Below are positions 1-8,733 of a DNA stretch of 42,313 nt, piece by piece. Source of the stretch: Kordia sp964351775. Lineage in GTDB: Bacteria > Bacteroidota > Bacteroidia > Flavobacteriales > Flavobacteriaceae. Where the stretch lies: contig CAYGPQ010000037.1 of assembly GCA_964351775.1 (NCBI GenBank), positions 1-42,313 on the forward strand, given 5' to 3'. A model generated the notes under the pieces. The model did not search any database and was not told the DNA's origin. It saw only the letters and a program-made list of their open reading frames with translations. Position 1 is the stretch's first letter; the number at the start of each line of letters is the position of its first letter. The translations under genes and the position numbers were made by a program.

Positions 1-315
1 AGCAATGCCTAACACCAACGGATACAACTTTCGCTCTGGATTTAGGTATAAAAAGTTCAGACTTAAAAAATCTTCGTCAGCTTTTGACTTGTCAAACGCT
101 TGATAAATATACGAGTTGGTGGTTTTAAAAACCCAACTCTTAAAAGGTTTAAAACTAAAGTCGGATTTTGCTCTAAAAATCAAGGTTTCCACATTTCCTG
201 ATTGCCAAAATCCTGTTAACGAAAGGTCTGCTTTCAGTGACAAAGAATCACTTTCATTAATTTGTGCAGATAGAAAAAAGGGAAAAATTAAAAAACAATA
301 CAAAAACTTTTTCAT
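1..315 (-). CDS. Outer-membrane protein, DUF481-like, 3' end outside window
   Basis: The first 105 codons of a minus-strand gene whose end lies beyond base 1. It starts at the ATG at 315-313 with a classic Sec signal peptide (MKKFLYCFLIFPFFLSAQ, cleavage likely after Ala17-Gln18). The mature part contains LTGFWQSGNVETL, then alternating hydrophobic and polar strands that mention SDFSFKPFKSW and KLYPLVLGIA. The 'TG-W-QSGN-ET' pattern resembles DUF481 outer-membrane barrels, whose function is poorly defined. A Bacteroidota-type -7 box lies about 106 bp upstream. It diverges from the OLD nuclease gene. The family is an inference from a short N-terminus; another small porin-like family is possible. 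Confidence 0.6.
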   Translation of the reverse strand, partial: MKKFLYCFLIFPFFLSAQINESDSLSLKADLSLTGFWQSGNVETLIFRAKSDFSFKPFKSWVFKTTNSYIYQAFDKSKADEDFLSLNFLYLNPERKLYPLVLGIA

Positions 316-420
316 GCTACTTCACTATAAAATTACGCTTCAATTCGTTGGCTGAACACTACTTCGTGCGCCATAACTTGTTGCAAACTTATTAAATTTT
401 TCGCGAAGCTTTTATCGCTA

Positions 421-428
421 CAAAGATA
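421..428 (-). promoter_or_regulatory. Candidate -7 promoter box for the outer-membrane gene
   Basis: On the minus strand this reads TATCTTTG, an exact match to the Bacteroidota -7 consensus TAnnTTTG. No clear TTTG -33 box lies 19-21 bp upstream, so the call rests on one element. It would give a leader of about 100 nt for the gene starting at 315. Confidence 0.4.
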
Positions 429-570
429 TTCATGGAGTATTTGTCTTTATAAAATTACATTTTAATCTTTGTTTCATACAGACAACTCTTGTTCTTTTAG
501 CGTTTTTCACTTGATGAAACAAACTTTTTCTCAAGACAAATCAGTCTTCTTCTCAAGTGAATTTGAATCG

Positions 571-658
571 CTGATACGTAGGAAGCAAATTTTTAATACG
601 TATCAAAAAAAAGTTTAATACGTATTGAAACTAATTATAATATGTATTAAAAATTTAA
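571..658. repeat. Four 22-bp phased TACGTA box repeats
   Basis: TACGTA occurs at 575-580, 597-602 and 619-624, and TATGTA at 641-646. All steps are exactly 22 bp, about two helical turns. Copies 2-4 share the longer core TAATAyGTAT; the rest of each 22-bp unit is AT-rich and diverged. Same-face spacing of palindromic cores suits cooperative binding of a dimeric protein (operator array) or an iteron-like origin. It lies 326-413 bp upstream of the OLD gene start. No protein is known to me that binds it. Confidence 0.75.
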
Positions 659-766
659 GTTGTCTTTACAAGACAGTTCAGTAGTCAAGAGAAAACAGTC
701 AAAACTCCTTGATGATATACTTCACTTGTCAAGAGAAAGTGTATAAAATTACAAGGTAATTTCTTG

Positions 767-797
767 GTTGTTGCTGAGGTTTGGGTAACTATATTTG
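767..797 (+). promoter_or_regulatory. Candidate promoter for the OLD nuclease gene
   Basis: TATATTTG at 790-797 fits the Bacteroidota -7 box TAnnTTTG. GTTG at 767-770, 19 bp upstream, is a near match to the -33 TTTG. The leader to the start at 984 would be about 180 nt. The 22-bp box array ends about 110 bp upstream of this site, a position compatible with an upstream operator. Confidence 0.4.
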
Positions 798-983
798 TGT
801 TTTTTGTTGTCATTACGGGAAACCACATTGTGTATGTGTGCTATTTAGTTTACTTTTATGGGGAATAATTAGGAAGTTGTTATGAAACTAGTTCTTATTA
901 TTCCTTAAAATTAGGATGATATATGGAATTCTGTTTATTCATACGATAGCACCAATTATGACCAAACAACAAACTATAGAACT

Positions 984-3119
984 ATGACAACAAAACTATT
1001 AAGATTCAAAGTATATAATTTTCGGTCAATTGAAGAAAGTGATTGGATTGAGGCTTCTGACAATTCTTGTTTGGTCGGAACAAACGAAGCTGGAAAAACG
1101 AATTTATTAATTGCATTATGGAAATTACGTCCTGCTAATGGTGAACCGATTGTGCCTTTAGATGATTTCCCAAGACATTTATACAGTAATTATAAAGCGG
1201 ATGAACACTCTAAAGATATTTTTATAGCTGCTGACTTTCTGCTCGGAGATGAAATTCTGGAGGAAATATCAACGGAACTTAAATGCGACATTGAGCAAAT
1301 TAAAGCTGTATTGGTTGAGAGAAAATATGATGGGAAATATATTATATCATTTCCTTATTCAAAAATTGAAAAATTTCCCTCAATTAGAGCTATAACTTTA
1401 ATTGATAATTTCAAAGAACTTTTAAATAAAAAAGAAGCATTTATAAAAGAGTCAGAAACTTTAAAAAAATCTACAGAAGAATTTTTAGAAAAAGAAAAAA
1501 AATCAATCAAGGAGGATTTCGTTTCAGAAGAAGATATTAAAGGTATTATTGAAAGAACAAATAAATTTCAAGAAGATAATTTTGGTAAAAAACAAAACTT
1601 ACCAATACTTTTCAATACTCATTTTATTAAAAAACTTAATTTCTTTATAGATGCTTTTCAAGGTAAACCTATAGCCACTACTTCAGAAATAAGACAAAAA
1701 GTATTGGCTAATTTACCCAAATTCGTCTACTATTCTGACTATGGTAATTTAGACAGCGAAATTTTCTTACCGAGAGTTATTGAAGATTTTGAGCGAACTG
1801 ACTTGTCAGAATCAGCAAGGGCAAAAGTTAGAACTCTTGATGTGCTTTTTAAATATGTAAAATTATCACCCCAAGAAATCTACGAATTAGGAAATGATAG
1901 AAAGGTTGTCGTAAAGAAAATGAATTACAACAACCAAATAGTTAGCACAGAAGAAGAAAAATTAACTGATGAAGAAATTCAAGAATGGGCTGATAAAAAG
2001 CGTGAACGTGGCATACTTTTGAGGTCAGCAGCGACTCAATTAACTAATAGTTTTAAAAAATGGTGGCTACAAGGAGATTATATATTTGCATTTGAAGCGG
2101 ATGGACAACACTTCAGAATAAACGTTTCCGATAGCTTACGTCCAGAGTCAATTGAATTAGAAGGAAGAAGTAGAGGACTTCAATGGTTTTTTAGTTTTTT
2201 TCTTGTCTTTCTTGTTGAGACAAAAGAGGGACATTCGAATACTATTTTACTTTTAGATGAACCTGGATTATCATTACACCCGATTGCTCAATATGATTTG
2301 GCCAAATTTTTCAGAAAACTATCAGAGGACAATCAATTAATATATACCTCACATTCACCATTTTTAGTAGATATGGATAATCTCGCAAATGTAAAAGCAG
2401 TTTATGTGGATAAGCAAAATGGTAGAACAAAAATATCATCAAATTTAAGATATAACGAAGAAGATGCTGAAAAATCAATTTATCCAATACACGCTGCTTT
2501 AGGTCTGACAGTTTCGGATACGTTGCTTTTAGGTTGTCTTCCGGTTTTAGTTGAAGGTGTTAGTGACCAAGTTTATTTAAGTCTTCTAAAAAGATATTTG
2601 ATTGGTAAAGGAGAACTTCAATATTCAAAAGAAATTGTATTTATTCCAACTGGAGGAGTTCGTGGAATGGGACCAGTATCAAAATTGGTTTCATCAAGAG
2701 AAGATGATTTACCTTATGTCTTGTTAGATTCTGACAAAACAGGTAAAGAGTATGCTAAAAGTTTAAAAAGCGGAAGGTACAGAGATGAAAAAGAAAAAGT
2801 TTTAGGTGTTGCAGACTTTCTTTCGGATAAAGAATACGAAATTGAAGACCTAATCCCATCATCAGCAATTATTTCAACTATTGATCGAATGTATCGTTGC
2901 GACCAATATTTTGAAGATTATCACGATTCGAAAAAACCAATCGTTGACCAAATCGAGGAATGGGCAAAAAATAATTCTCTCACTTTAGAAGATGGATGGA
3001 AAGTTGAATTAGCTCGCACAATTCAAAATAGATTTGATAAACACTTTGAAAATATAGATGATAAACTTGCAAAAAGTTGGAAAAATATATTTGAAAAACT
3101 GCTTACCGAAAAAAAATAA
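984..3119 (+). CDS. OLD-family AAA ATPase with Toprim nuclease domain (solitary)
   Basis: Probable phage/plasmid defence nuclease. The N-terminal ABC/SMC-like ATPase half has Walker A GTNEAGKTN at residues 32-40, an arginine/serine-rich signature (GRSRGLQWFFSF), Walker B ILLLDEP at 421-427 and a downstream TSHSPFLVD switch motif. A charged helical insert spans roughly residues 140-200. The C-terminal half is Toprim-like: VEGVSD with Glu524 and Asp528, then LLDSD with Asp582 and Asp584, the acidic metal-binding set. At 711 residues it has the size of OLD proteins. No UvrD-like helicase follows, so it resembles class 1 (stand-alone) OLD rather than the Gabija pair. It stands alone between a divergent outer-membrane gene and a convergent operon, with a long repeat-bearing upstream region. 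The family is secure; the target and trigger are unknown. Confidence 0.9.
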   Translation: MTTKLLRFKVYNFRSIEESDWIEASDNSCLVGTNEAGKTNLLIALWKLRPANGEPIVPLDDFPRHLYSNYKADEHSKDIFIAADFLLGDEILEEISTELKCDIEQIKAVLVERKYDGKYIISFPYSKIEKFPSIRAITLIDNFKELLNKKEAFIKESETLKKSTEEFLEKEKKSIKEDFVSEEDIKGIIERTNKFQEDNFGKKQNLPILFNTHFIKKLNFFIDAFQGKPIATTSEIRQKVLANLPKFVYYSDYGNLDSEIFLPRVIEDFERTDLSESARAKVRTLDVLFKYVKLSPQEIYELGNDRKVVVKKMNYNNQIVSTEEEKLTDEEIQEWADKKRERGILLRSAATQLTNSFKKWWLQGDYIFAFEADGQHFRINVSDSLRPESIELEGRSRGLQWFFSFFLVFLVETKEGHSNTILLLDEPGLSLHPIAQYDLAKFFRKLSEDNQLIYTSHSPFLVDMDNLANVKAVYVDKQNGRTKISSNLRYNEEDAEKSIYPIHAALGLTVSDTLLLGCLPVLVEGVSDQVYLSLLKRYLIGKGELQYSKEIVFIPTGGVRGMGPVSKLVSSREDDLPYVLLDSDKTGKEYAKSLKSGRYRDEKEKVLGVADFLSDKEYEIEDLIPSSAIISTIDRMYRCDQYFEDYHDSKKPIVDQIEEWAKNNSLTLEDGWKVELARTIQNRFDKHFENIDDKLAKSWKNIFEKLLTEKK

Positions 3120-3395
3120 CTGCTGCTAACAATGGTAACCGTGGTGGCACAAGTCCATAATTTAAGACATCACCCTAAAAAATGATTCATTCTTAGCCTA
3201 TTTAAGTATGTCTTTCTTTTTTTTTGAGTTTTACTATTGAATCCTAAAATTAGTGCCGCTTAAAATCTAGCTATAGTTACCAAATAGTGATTTTACTTTG
3301 TGAAAAATAAATGCAAGTGATGTTGCCTAAGCTAGCACAAATTTCCAACTCATACCCACAAACAAACAAAAAGCCATTTATGAATTTGCGCCAAC

Positions 3396-4739
3396 CTAAA
3401 CCAACCCACGCGCCTTCATCTCCAAATACTTATTAATCGCGTCAATTGTTAAATTCTCAGGTGTGGTAAGAATAGAGTAGATGCCGTATTTTTTCAATTC
3501 GTTGACAATCAAACGTTTTTCAAAGGAGAATTTCTCCGCAATGACTTTATCATACGCTTCTTGAATCGTAGTGGCTTCTTCTTGAATTAATTGGTCTAAT
3601 TCCGTGTTTTTAAAGAACACAACCACTAATAAATGACTTTTGGCAATTCCTTTTAAATACGGTAATTGTCTGTTGAGTGCATCTAAGGTTTCAAAGTTGG
3701 TGTACAATAAAATCAAACTACGATGGGTAATATTTCGTTTGATATCGCCGTACAAACGTCCGTAATCCGATTCAAAGAAGTCCGTTTCTACATTGTACAA
3801 CGATTCTAAAATTAGGTTCATTTGTGAACTTCGCTTCTCCGCAACGACCATGTTTTCTACTTTTTTTGAAAAGGTAAACATGCCGGCTTTGTCTTGCTTT
3901 TTCAGAATGACGTTGCTCATCACCAACGTTGCGTTAATGGCATAATCGAGCAAACTCAATCCGTCAAACGGCATTTTCATCACACGACCTTTGTCAATCA
4001 CCGAATATACAGGTTGCGATTTTTCATCTTGATACTGATTCACCATTAATTGATTCTGTTTTGCCGAAGCTTTCCAGTTAATCGTTCGCAAATCGTCCCC
4101 TTGTACATATTCTTTAATTTGCTCAAATTCCATCGTATGTCCGATGCGACGAATCTTTTTAATTCCGTACATCGTCAAGTTGTTACTGATGGCAAGCAAA
4201 TCGTATTTTTTGAGTTGTAAATACGCAGGATACGTTGGCACCATGACTTTATGATCAAAAAAGAAACGTCGGGAAACCAATCCCAAAATGGACATTACAT
4301 ATACATTCAGTTTTCCAAAAGTATATTCGCCACGTTCCGTAGGACGTAAGGTATATTTTAATTCAGAAACGCTAGAAGTGTCTAATTTTTTCTCAATAGA
4401 AAAATCACGTACTTGAAACTGTTCAGGAATTTCGTCAATGATTTTTGTGTAAATTGGAAATGTATAATAGTTTTCCAAACGTAAAAACACATCATTTTCA
4501 TCGCCATTCGAAAACTTTTCGGGCGTTTGTCGTTTTGCTGAAATACCTGTTCTCGTTAGATATAAAATGACGATATCTAGCAACATAAATACTAATAAAA
4601 TCAGCAATAACAACTTGGAAACATAAAAGAATTTCGGAAATATAAAGCTCACTACAAAACATAGGATGATGCCCAAACATCCGTAAAAGAAACGATCTTG
4701 GAGATAGAGCGATGTAAAAAAATGTTTGATCCGATCCAC
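3396..4739 (-). CDS. DUF58 domain protein of MoxR operon
   Basis: Two N-terminal membrane segments (about residues 18-36 and 40-62) are followed by a cytoplasmic or periplasmic region. The DUF58 signature EFEQIKEYVQGDDLRTINWK lies at about 204-223. The following von Willebrand A-like fold starts VYSVIDKGRVM, where the usual metal-site DxSxS is replaced by D249-K-G-R-V, so an intact MIDAS is not evident. It is the last gene of the six-gene MoxR operon, 28 bp after the MoxR gene. DUF58 proteins are repeatedly encoded beside MoxR ATPases and are thought to be their partners; the molecular role is unproven. Family assignment is strong. Confidence 0.9.
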   Translation of the reverse strand: MDRIKHFFTSLYLQDRFFYGCLGIILCFVVSFIFPKFFYVSKLLLLILLVFMLLDIVILYLTRTGISAKRQTPEKFSNGDENDVFLRLENYYTFPIYTKIIDEIPEQFQVRDFSIEKKLDTSSVSELKYTLRPTERGEYTFGKLNVYVMSILGLVSRRFFFDHKVMVPTYPAYLQLKKYDLLAISNNLTMYGIKKIRRIGHTMEFEQIKEYVQGDDLRTINWKASAKQNQLMVNQYQDEKSQPVYSVIDKGRVMKMPFDGLSLLDYAINATLVMSNVILKKQDKAGMFTFSKKVENMVVAEKRSSQMNLILESLYNVETDFFESDYGRLYGDIKRNITHRSLILLYTNFETLDALNRQLPYLKGIAKSHLLVVVFFKNTELDQLIQEEATTIQEAYDKVIAEKFSFEKRLIVNELKKYGIYSILTTPENLTIDAINKYLEMKARGLV

Positions 4740-4767
4740 TGTATTGCTGTTTTAAACTTTAAATTAG

Positions 4768-5793
4768 TTATCGAGGCACCTCAATAGTTTGTATAATTTG
4801 ATTGATAATTTGTTTTGAAGAAACACCTTCCATTTCGCGCTCAGGCGTTACTATAATACGATGTTGCAATACTGGGACTGCCACTTGCTTGATATCTTCG
4901 GGCGTTACAAAATCGCGACCATTCATAGCTGCATACGCTTTGGAAGCTTTTAAAATGGCAATAGAAGCTCTTGGCGAAGCACCAATGTATAAGAATTGAT
5001 TGCTACGCGTATTGATGATAATTTCCGCAATATATTTTAGTAAATGTGGCTCAATAATCACTTCATTGACGACATTTTGAAATTTTAAGATTTGTTCTCT
5101 TGTTAAAAACGAACTGATTTTATCAATTTTGTTTTCTTCTTTTAGTACATGTTCGCGGGCAATGATTTCTATTTCTTCCTCCAAGGTTGGATATTCCACA
5201 TTGATTTTAAACAAAAAACGGTCCAATTGTGCTTCGGGCAAGCGATACGTTCCTTCTTGTTCAATAGGGTTTTGCGTTGCCAATACCATAAATGGTGCAG
5301 CTAACTGATATTTGGTTCCGTCCATGGTAATTTGACGTTCTTCCATTACTTCAAACAAAGCCGCTTGCGTTTTGGCAGGCGCACGGTTGATTTCGTCAAT
5401 TAATAACATGTTAGTAAATACAGGTCCTTTTTTGAACTCGAATTCTGTTTTTTTCATATCAAAAATCGAAGTTCCTAAAATATCACTTGGCATTAAATCG
5501 GGCGTAAACTGAATCCGACCAAAATCGACCGTTAATGATTTTGCTAATAGTTTTGCGGTAATGGTTTTGGCAACTCCCGGAACACCTTCAATCAGTACAT
5601 GTCCTTTGGCAAGCAATGCGGTAATCAACATGTCTATCATGCCTTTTTGACCCACAATTACTTTAGAGAGTTCCTGTCTTATTTTGTGAACTCCGTCTTG
5701 TAATTCCGACAGATCTACTCTATTGGTAAATGACAATGGTGCTTCTTCTTCGTGAGGTGTATTTTGTTCGGGTTTGTCTTTTCTTAAGTCCAT
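4768..5793 (-). CDS. MoxR-family AAA+ ATPase
   Basis: A 341-residue AAA+ ATPase. Walker A is GVPGVAKT at 70-77, Walker B LLIDE at 130-134 followed by INRAPAKTQ, sensor 1 is TQNP at 173-176, and an arginine-bearing segment EAQLDRFLF begins at about 187. A C-terminal helical lid carries SPRASIAILKASKAYA. MoxR proteins are chaperone-like ATPases that act on vWA-domain partners, which fits the adjacent DUF58 gene and the downstream-acting envelope operon. It is cytoplasmic, with no signal or membrane segment. It lies 35 bp after the DUF4350 gene. Confidence 0.95.
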   Translation of the reverse strand: MDLRKDKPEQNTPHEEEAPLSFTNRVDLSELQDGVHKIRQELSKVIVGQKGMIDMLITALLAKGHVLIEGVPGVAKTITAKLLAKSLTVDFGRIQFTPDLMPSDILGTSIFDMKKTEFEFKKGPVFTNMLLIDEINRAPAKTQAALFEVMEERQITMDGTKYQLAAPFMVLATQNPIEQEGTYRLPEAQLDRFLFKINVEYPTLEEEIEIIAREHVLKEENKIDKISSFLTREQILKFQNVVNEVIIEPHLLKYIAEIIINTRSNQFLYIGASPRASIAILKASKAYAAMNGRDFVTPEDIKQVAVPVLQHRIIVTPEREMEGVSSKQIINQIIQTIEVPR

Positions 5794-5828
5794 ATATTGA
5801 ATTTAATGTATTGTAAATTAGTAATTTG

Positions 5829-7037
5829 TTATTTCTTTTTACGGAAATTCTCGATCACTTTGGTGATGTTTATAACGTCGTTTTGATCGAAATATATTTT
5901 TTTCTTTAGGATGTTAATCAGTTTTACAAGTCGTTCAATCTCTTCTTGTGGTTTCCCAGATTTTTGCCGCAGTCGCGTGATGAATTCCGCATCCAACACT
6001 TGTGTGTCTATTAAATATTTTGTGCGTACATGTTCTAAGAAATACGTGATTTTTTTGCGTACTACATTTTCATGATCTTTCGTTTCATAGAAAAGATTTC
6101 CAATGGTTTTGGTGAAATCTACCGTAGTATTTTCAAGCGGATTTACAATGTTGACGATACGCTGTTTTCGTTTTACATTAAACAGTATAAATATTAATAG
6201 AAAAAATAATGCTAAACACCAAGCCCAACGCAATGCGGGTTGATCTAAAATGAATCGTAAGCTTGAATTACTTGTTCCATCGCTATTTATGGCTTTATTG
6301 GCAGAATCAAAAAAGACATCTTTGTTAGGAATATACCCTAAAACACCTTCTGAATATTTATAATGATCGTCCTTCAATAAATGAAAGTTGGTAAATGCTA
6401 CGGGTTGTGTGTGCAATAAGAAGGCGCCATTCCCCATGGGTATTTTGATAAAGTTGGTATAGATAGAATCGCTGTCAAATTTTTGATAGCCTAAAGGAAT
6501 GGTGTTTAGCGTATCAATTTTTGAGAAATAGATGTTTTTAATCCCTTTTTCATAGTCGATTTCGTTGTTACGTAAATAGTTGTTCGCAAATGAAAGTGTC
6601 GCTTTTGTGGAAATTTTATAGTCGTAATTTGTTGAAAAACCGAGGGAATCTTTTAAATACCACGGCATTTCGTATGTAGAAATAAAGATGGTGTTTCCTT
6701 CCCAAGCAAAATCAATCAATTCATTGACCGAAGCTTCATCTGCATAAAAATCAGCACCAATGTACATATAACTACCTTCAATACTATACCCATAGGTTTC
6801 CCAATCGTATTTTCCTTTAAAATATTCGTACGGAGTTCGATAGATATTTTTAATACTTCCTTTATCTAAAACTTTAGCTAATTCTTTGTGAAATATTTGT
6901 AAATCATATGGATTTGTTTGCCGCTCATTATAGGTTTCGCGCCAATCAATAGGTGTTGGTTTTGATAGTTCGGCAGACATTGCAACCACGATAATGACCA
7001 CTAGGATTCCAATGTATATTTTTAGTCTTTTACTCAT
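5829..7037 (-). CDS. DUF4350-like membrane protein of MoxR operon
   Basis: A 402-residue protein with an N-terminal membrane segment (about 7-23), a long extracytoplasmic domain beginning KPTPIDWRETYNERQTNPYD, and a second membrane segment (about 270-290, rich in LFFLLIFILF) before a basic cytoplasmic tail. The 'W-ETY-----PYG/D' opening and the context match DUF4350 proteins found in MoxR operons. The start overlaps the stop of the preceding gene by 4 bases (ATGA type), so the two are translationally coupled. No catalytic residues recognised; probably a structural or binding partner in the envelope. Confidence 0.75.
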   Translation of the reverse strand: MSKRLKIYIGILVVIIVVAMSAELSKPTPIDWRETYNERQTNPYDLQIFHKELAKVLDKGSIKNIYRTPYEYFKGKYDWETYGYSIEGSYMYIGADFYADEASVNELIDFAWEGNTIFISTYEMPWYLKDSLGFSTNYDYKISTKATLSFANNYLRNNEIDYEKGIKNIYFSKIDTLNTIPLGYQKFDSDSIYTNFIKIPMGNGAFLLHTQPVAFTNFHLLKDDHYKYSEGVLGYIPNKDVFFDSANKAINSDGTSNSSLRFILDQPALRWAWCLALFFLLIFILFNVKRKQRIVNIVNPLENTTVDFTKTIGNLFYETKDHENVVRKKITYFLEHVRTKYLIDTQVLDAEFITRLRQKSGKPQEEIERLVKLINILKKKIYFDQNDVINITKVIENFRKKK

Positions 7038-7798
7038 GCCGCTGTGTTTTTAAGGATGAGATCAAAGGCAGTTTGGACTTGTTCATATTGCGTTTTATCA
7101 ATAGAAAATTCTCCGTACCAAACGTAATTGTATATGTATGAAGTATACTGAAATTGCGCTCTAATTGCGTCGTTTTTAATTTCGTAGGTATACTCGAGAT
7201 TTGTTTTTTCTGGATCATACGAAATGATTTCAGCAGCACTCATCTTTTTTAACATTTGCAAATACTGATATCGAATTGCCAAGCGATAATCATTATTTGC
7301 GATGGCTTCCGAAATTAACTTTGTAAAATTGACCGTATGAATATTGGTTTCAAGATCTTCATGATGAATCGATTTTTTATCGGATCGTTTTCCGAAAATC
7401 CAACGTCCTTCGCCATTCATAATAGCGCGTACAATAAAAAAAACGACCATGATAATGATCACTACATAGAAAATATTTTTAAGACTATCTAAGAAATCAG
7501 CGGCTTCGTTGCGTGATTCAAAGTCAAATACATCTTCAATCCAAGCTTCTAACCAATTTATAAAACGAGTAAACCAACCTTCGTTTTTTTCTTGTTCATA
7601 TATATAATCACTACTGTTATAACGTTCTTGGAAATCTTCTTCAAAGTTTTTTGGAGTCACTTCAGAAGTATCTTGTGGTACCACTTGCTTTTGCTCAAAG
7701 GTATTTGCTGCATACGAGATGCTTCCCGAAAGGGAAATCAAACAAAAGATTCCTACGCGGAGTACATTATAAAAGATATGATTGATTTTTTTTGCCAT
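7034..7798 (-). CDS. DUF4129-like membrane protein of MoxR operon
   Basis: 254 residues. An N-terminal signal-like segment (residues 8-30, ending SYAANT) is followed by an acidic linker, a WFTRFINWLEAW amphipathic patch, a membrane helix (about 112-130, VVIIIMVVFFIVRAIM) and a C-terminal cytoplasmic helical domain with AIRYQYLQMLKKM and an aromatic stretch YTSYIYNYVWYGEF. The C-terminal domain matches the DUF4129 pattern common to MoxR loci. Its start shares one base with the stop of the preceding gene (position 7798). Confidence 0.7.
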   Translation of the reverse strand: MAKKINHIFYNVLRVGIFCLISLSGSISYAANTFEQKQVVPQDTSEVTPKNFEEDFQERYNSSDYIYEQEKNEGWFTRFINWLEAWIEDVFDFESRNEAADFLDSLKNIFYVVIIIMVVFFIVRAIMNGEGRWIFGKRSDKKSIHHEDLETNIHTVNFTKLISEAIANNDYRLAIRYQYLQMLKKMSAAEIISYDPEKTNLEYTYEIKNDAIRAQFQYTSYIYNYVWYGEFSIDKTQYEQVQTAFDLILKNTAA

Positions 7799-8733
7799 TA
7801 ATCTTTCGCTGAGCCTATTTCGTCAATAGTAAATTGCGTGTGGATATTTTCTTTTTCTTCCTTTAAACCATAATATACTATAGCATGATTTACTTGCATT
7901 ACCGTTGAAATAATGAAGTTAATTATATAAGAGATAATTTCTAATATACTCACCACAATGAAGACAAAAGACCATCCTTCGATATCATACATAGCATCAA
8001 AATTATCAAGAGAAACAACACCCATAATAAAAAGAAATATATATTGTATGAGTGCGAAACCACTTTGAATAATGATTGCAATAAGAAAAAAGATACCCAG
8101 CGCTCCAATGGTTGGAAAGAATTTTTGAAAACACATTTCAGCACTGTATCCAAAACATTCAAAAATTCCTTTTTCTTCCGATTTAATATATTCCATCAGA
8201 GTTGTGTGATAAAAGAAGGAAAGATGCGCTATCAGAAAAAGCAGGAGTGGAATTCCTATGATCGTAATGGATAATATAAATGCAATGATTCCAACTACAA
8301 TCATTACTGGAATTGCAACTAATATTCCAGCGAGTACAAATTTGAAAAGTTTACTAGCATTTTTGGACAACTCACTATAAATTTCTTTAGCACCAAAGTT
8401 AGCTCCGTGGTGTTTTTCATATAATTTGAAATAAATAGGGACGTATGCGTATACATACATTCCCAACACTACCATAGCTATGAGATATAATAATATATAT
8501 AGAAAAAGAACACCAGTGTTTTCTTCATAAGTATATGGAAGACTAGAGAGTCCTAGAGGTGATCCACTTTGAAATTTTAAGTTAAAGAGATATGTAATTA
8601 CGGTAAGAGTTACTAAAACAACACCATTAACAGTAAGGTAATTTTTAAAAAAATGCTTTCCATGCGTTTTTAAAAAGTCGAACGTATCTTTAAAAAATTG
8701 TCCAAAGTCTCTTGACTTATACAGTTGCAACAT
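7798..8733 (-). CDS. Polytopic membrane protein of MoxR operon
   Basis: A 311-residue integral membrane protein with about six hydrophobic segments, including LTVITYLF near residue 40, FLYILLYLIAMVVLGMYVYA near 74-94, two long segments between 135 and 170, and two more near 208-265. Glycine/isoleucine-rich helices and a soluble N-terminal start (SRDFGQFFKDTFDFLKTHGK) recall the family of flavobacterial MoxR-operon membrane proteins, but I recognise no named domain with certainty. The gene overlaps the end of the SpoIIM-like gene by 17 bases, which ties it into the operon. Confidence 0.65.
   Translation of the reverse strand: MLQLYKSRDFGQFFKDTFDFLKTHGKHFFKNYLTVNGVVLVTLTVITYLFNLKFQSGSPLGLSSLPYTYEENTGVLFLYILLYLIAMVVLGMYVYAYVPIYFKLYEKHHGANFGAKEIYSELSKNASKLFKFVLAGILVAIPVMIVVGIIAFILSITIIGIPLLLFLIAHLSFFYHTTLMEYIKSEEKGIFECFGYSAEMCFQKFFPTIGALGIFFLIAIIIQSGFALIQYIFLFIMGVVSLDNFDAMYDIEGWSFVFIVVSILEIISYIINFIISTVMQVNHAIVYYGLKEEKENIHTQFTIDEIGSAKD

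Larger units (their letters stand above)
316..983. other. 668-bp regulatory/intergenic region rich in repeats
   Basis: No convincing gene lies here. Besides the 22-bp box array (571-658), there is a 15-bp palindrome at 661-675 (TGTCTT, 3 nt, AAGACA). Related short words also occur: TTTCTCAAGACAA at 526-538, GTCAAGAGAAA near 684 and TTGTCAAGAGAAA at 725-737, plus TCACTTGA at 507-514 matched by TCAAGTGA at 553-560. The region separates two divergent genes and is much longer than most intergenic gaps in this window. Confidence 0.6.

Noticed and set aside
116..355. 79-residue plus-strand open frame
   Set aside because: It is antisense to the signal-peptide-bearing outer-membrane gene and has no recognisable domain.
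571..658. CRISPR-like array
   Set aside because: The 22-bp units have no constant long repeat or unique spacers, only a short core, and no cas genes are present.
984..3119. Gabija system (GajA with GajB)
   Set aside because: No UvrD-like helicase gene follows; the next gene is a convergent DUF58 gene.
3120..3395. Integron attC-like site or terminator after the OLD gene
   Set aside because: No paired R-box arms or integrase, and no convincing hairpin with a T-run could be found by eye.
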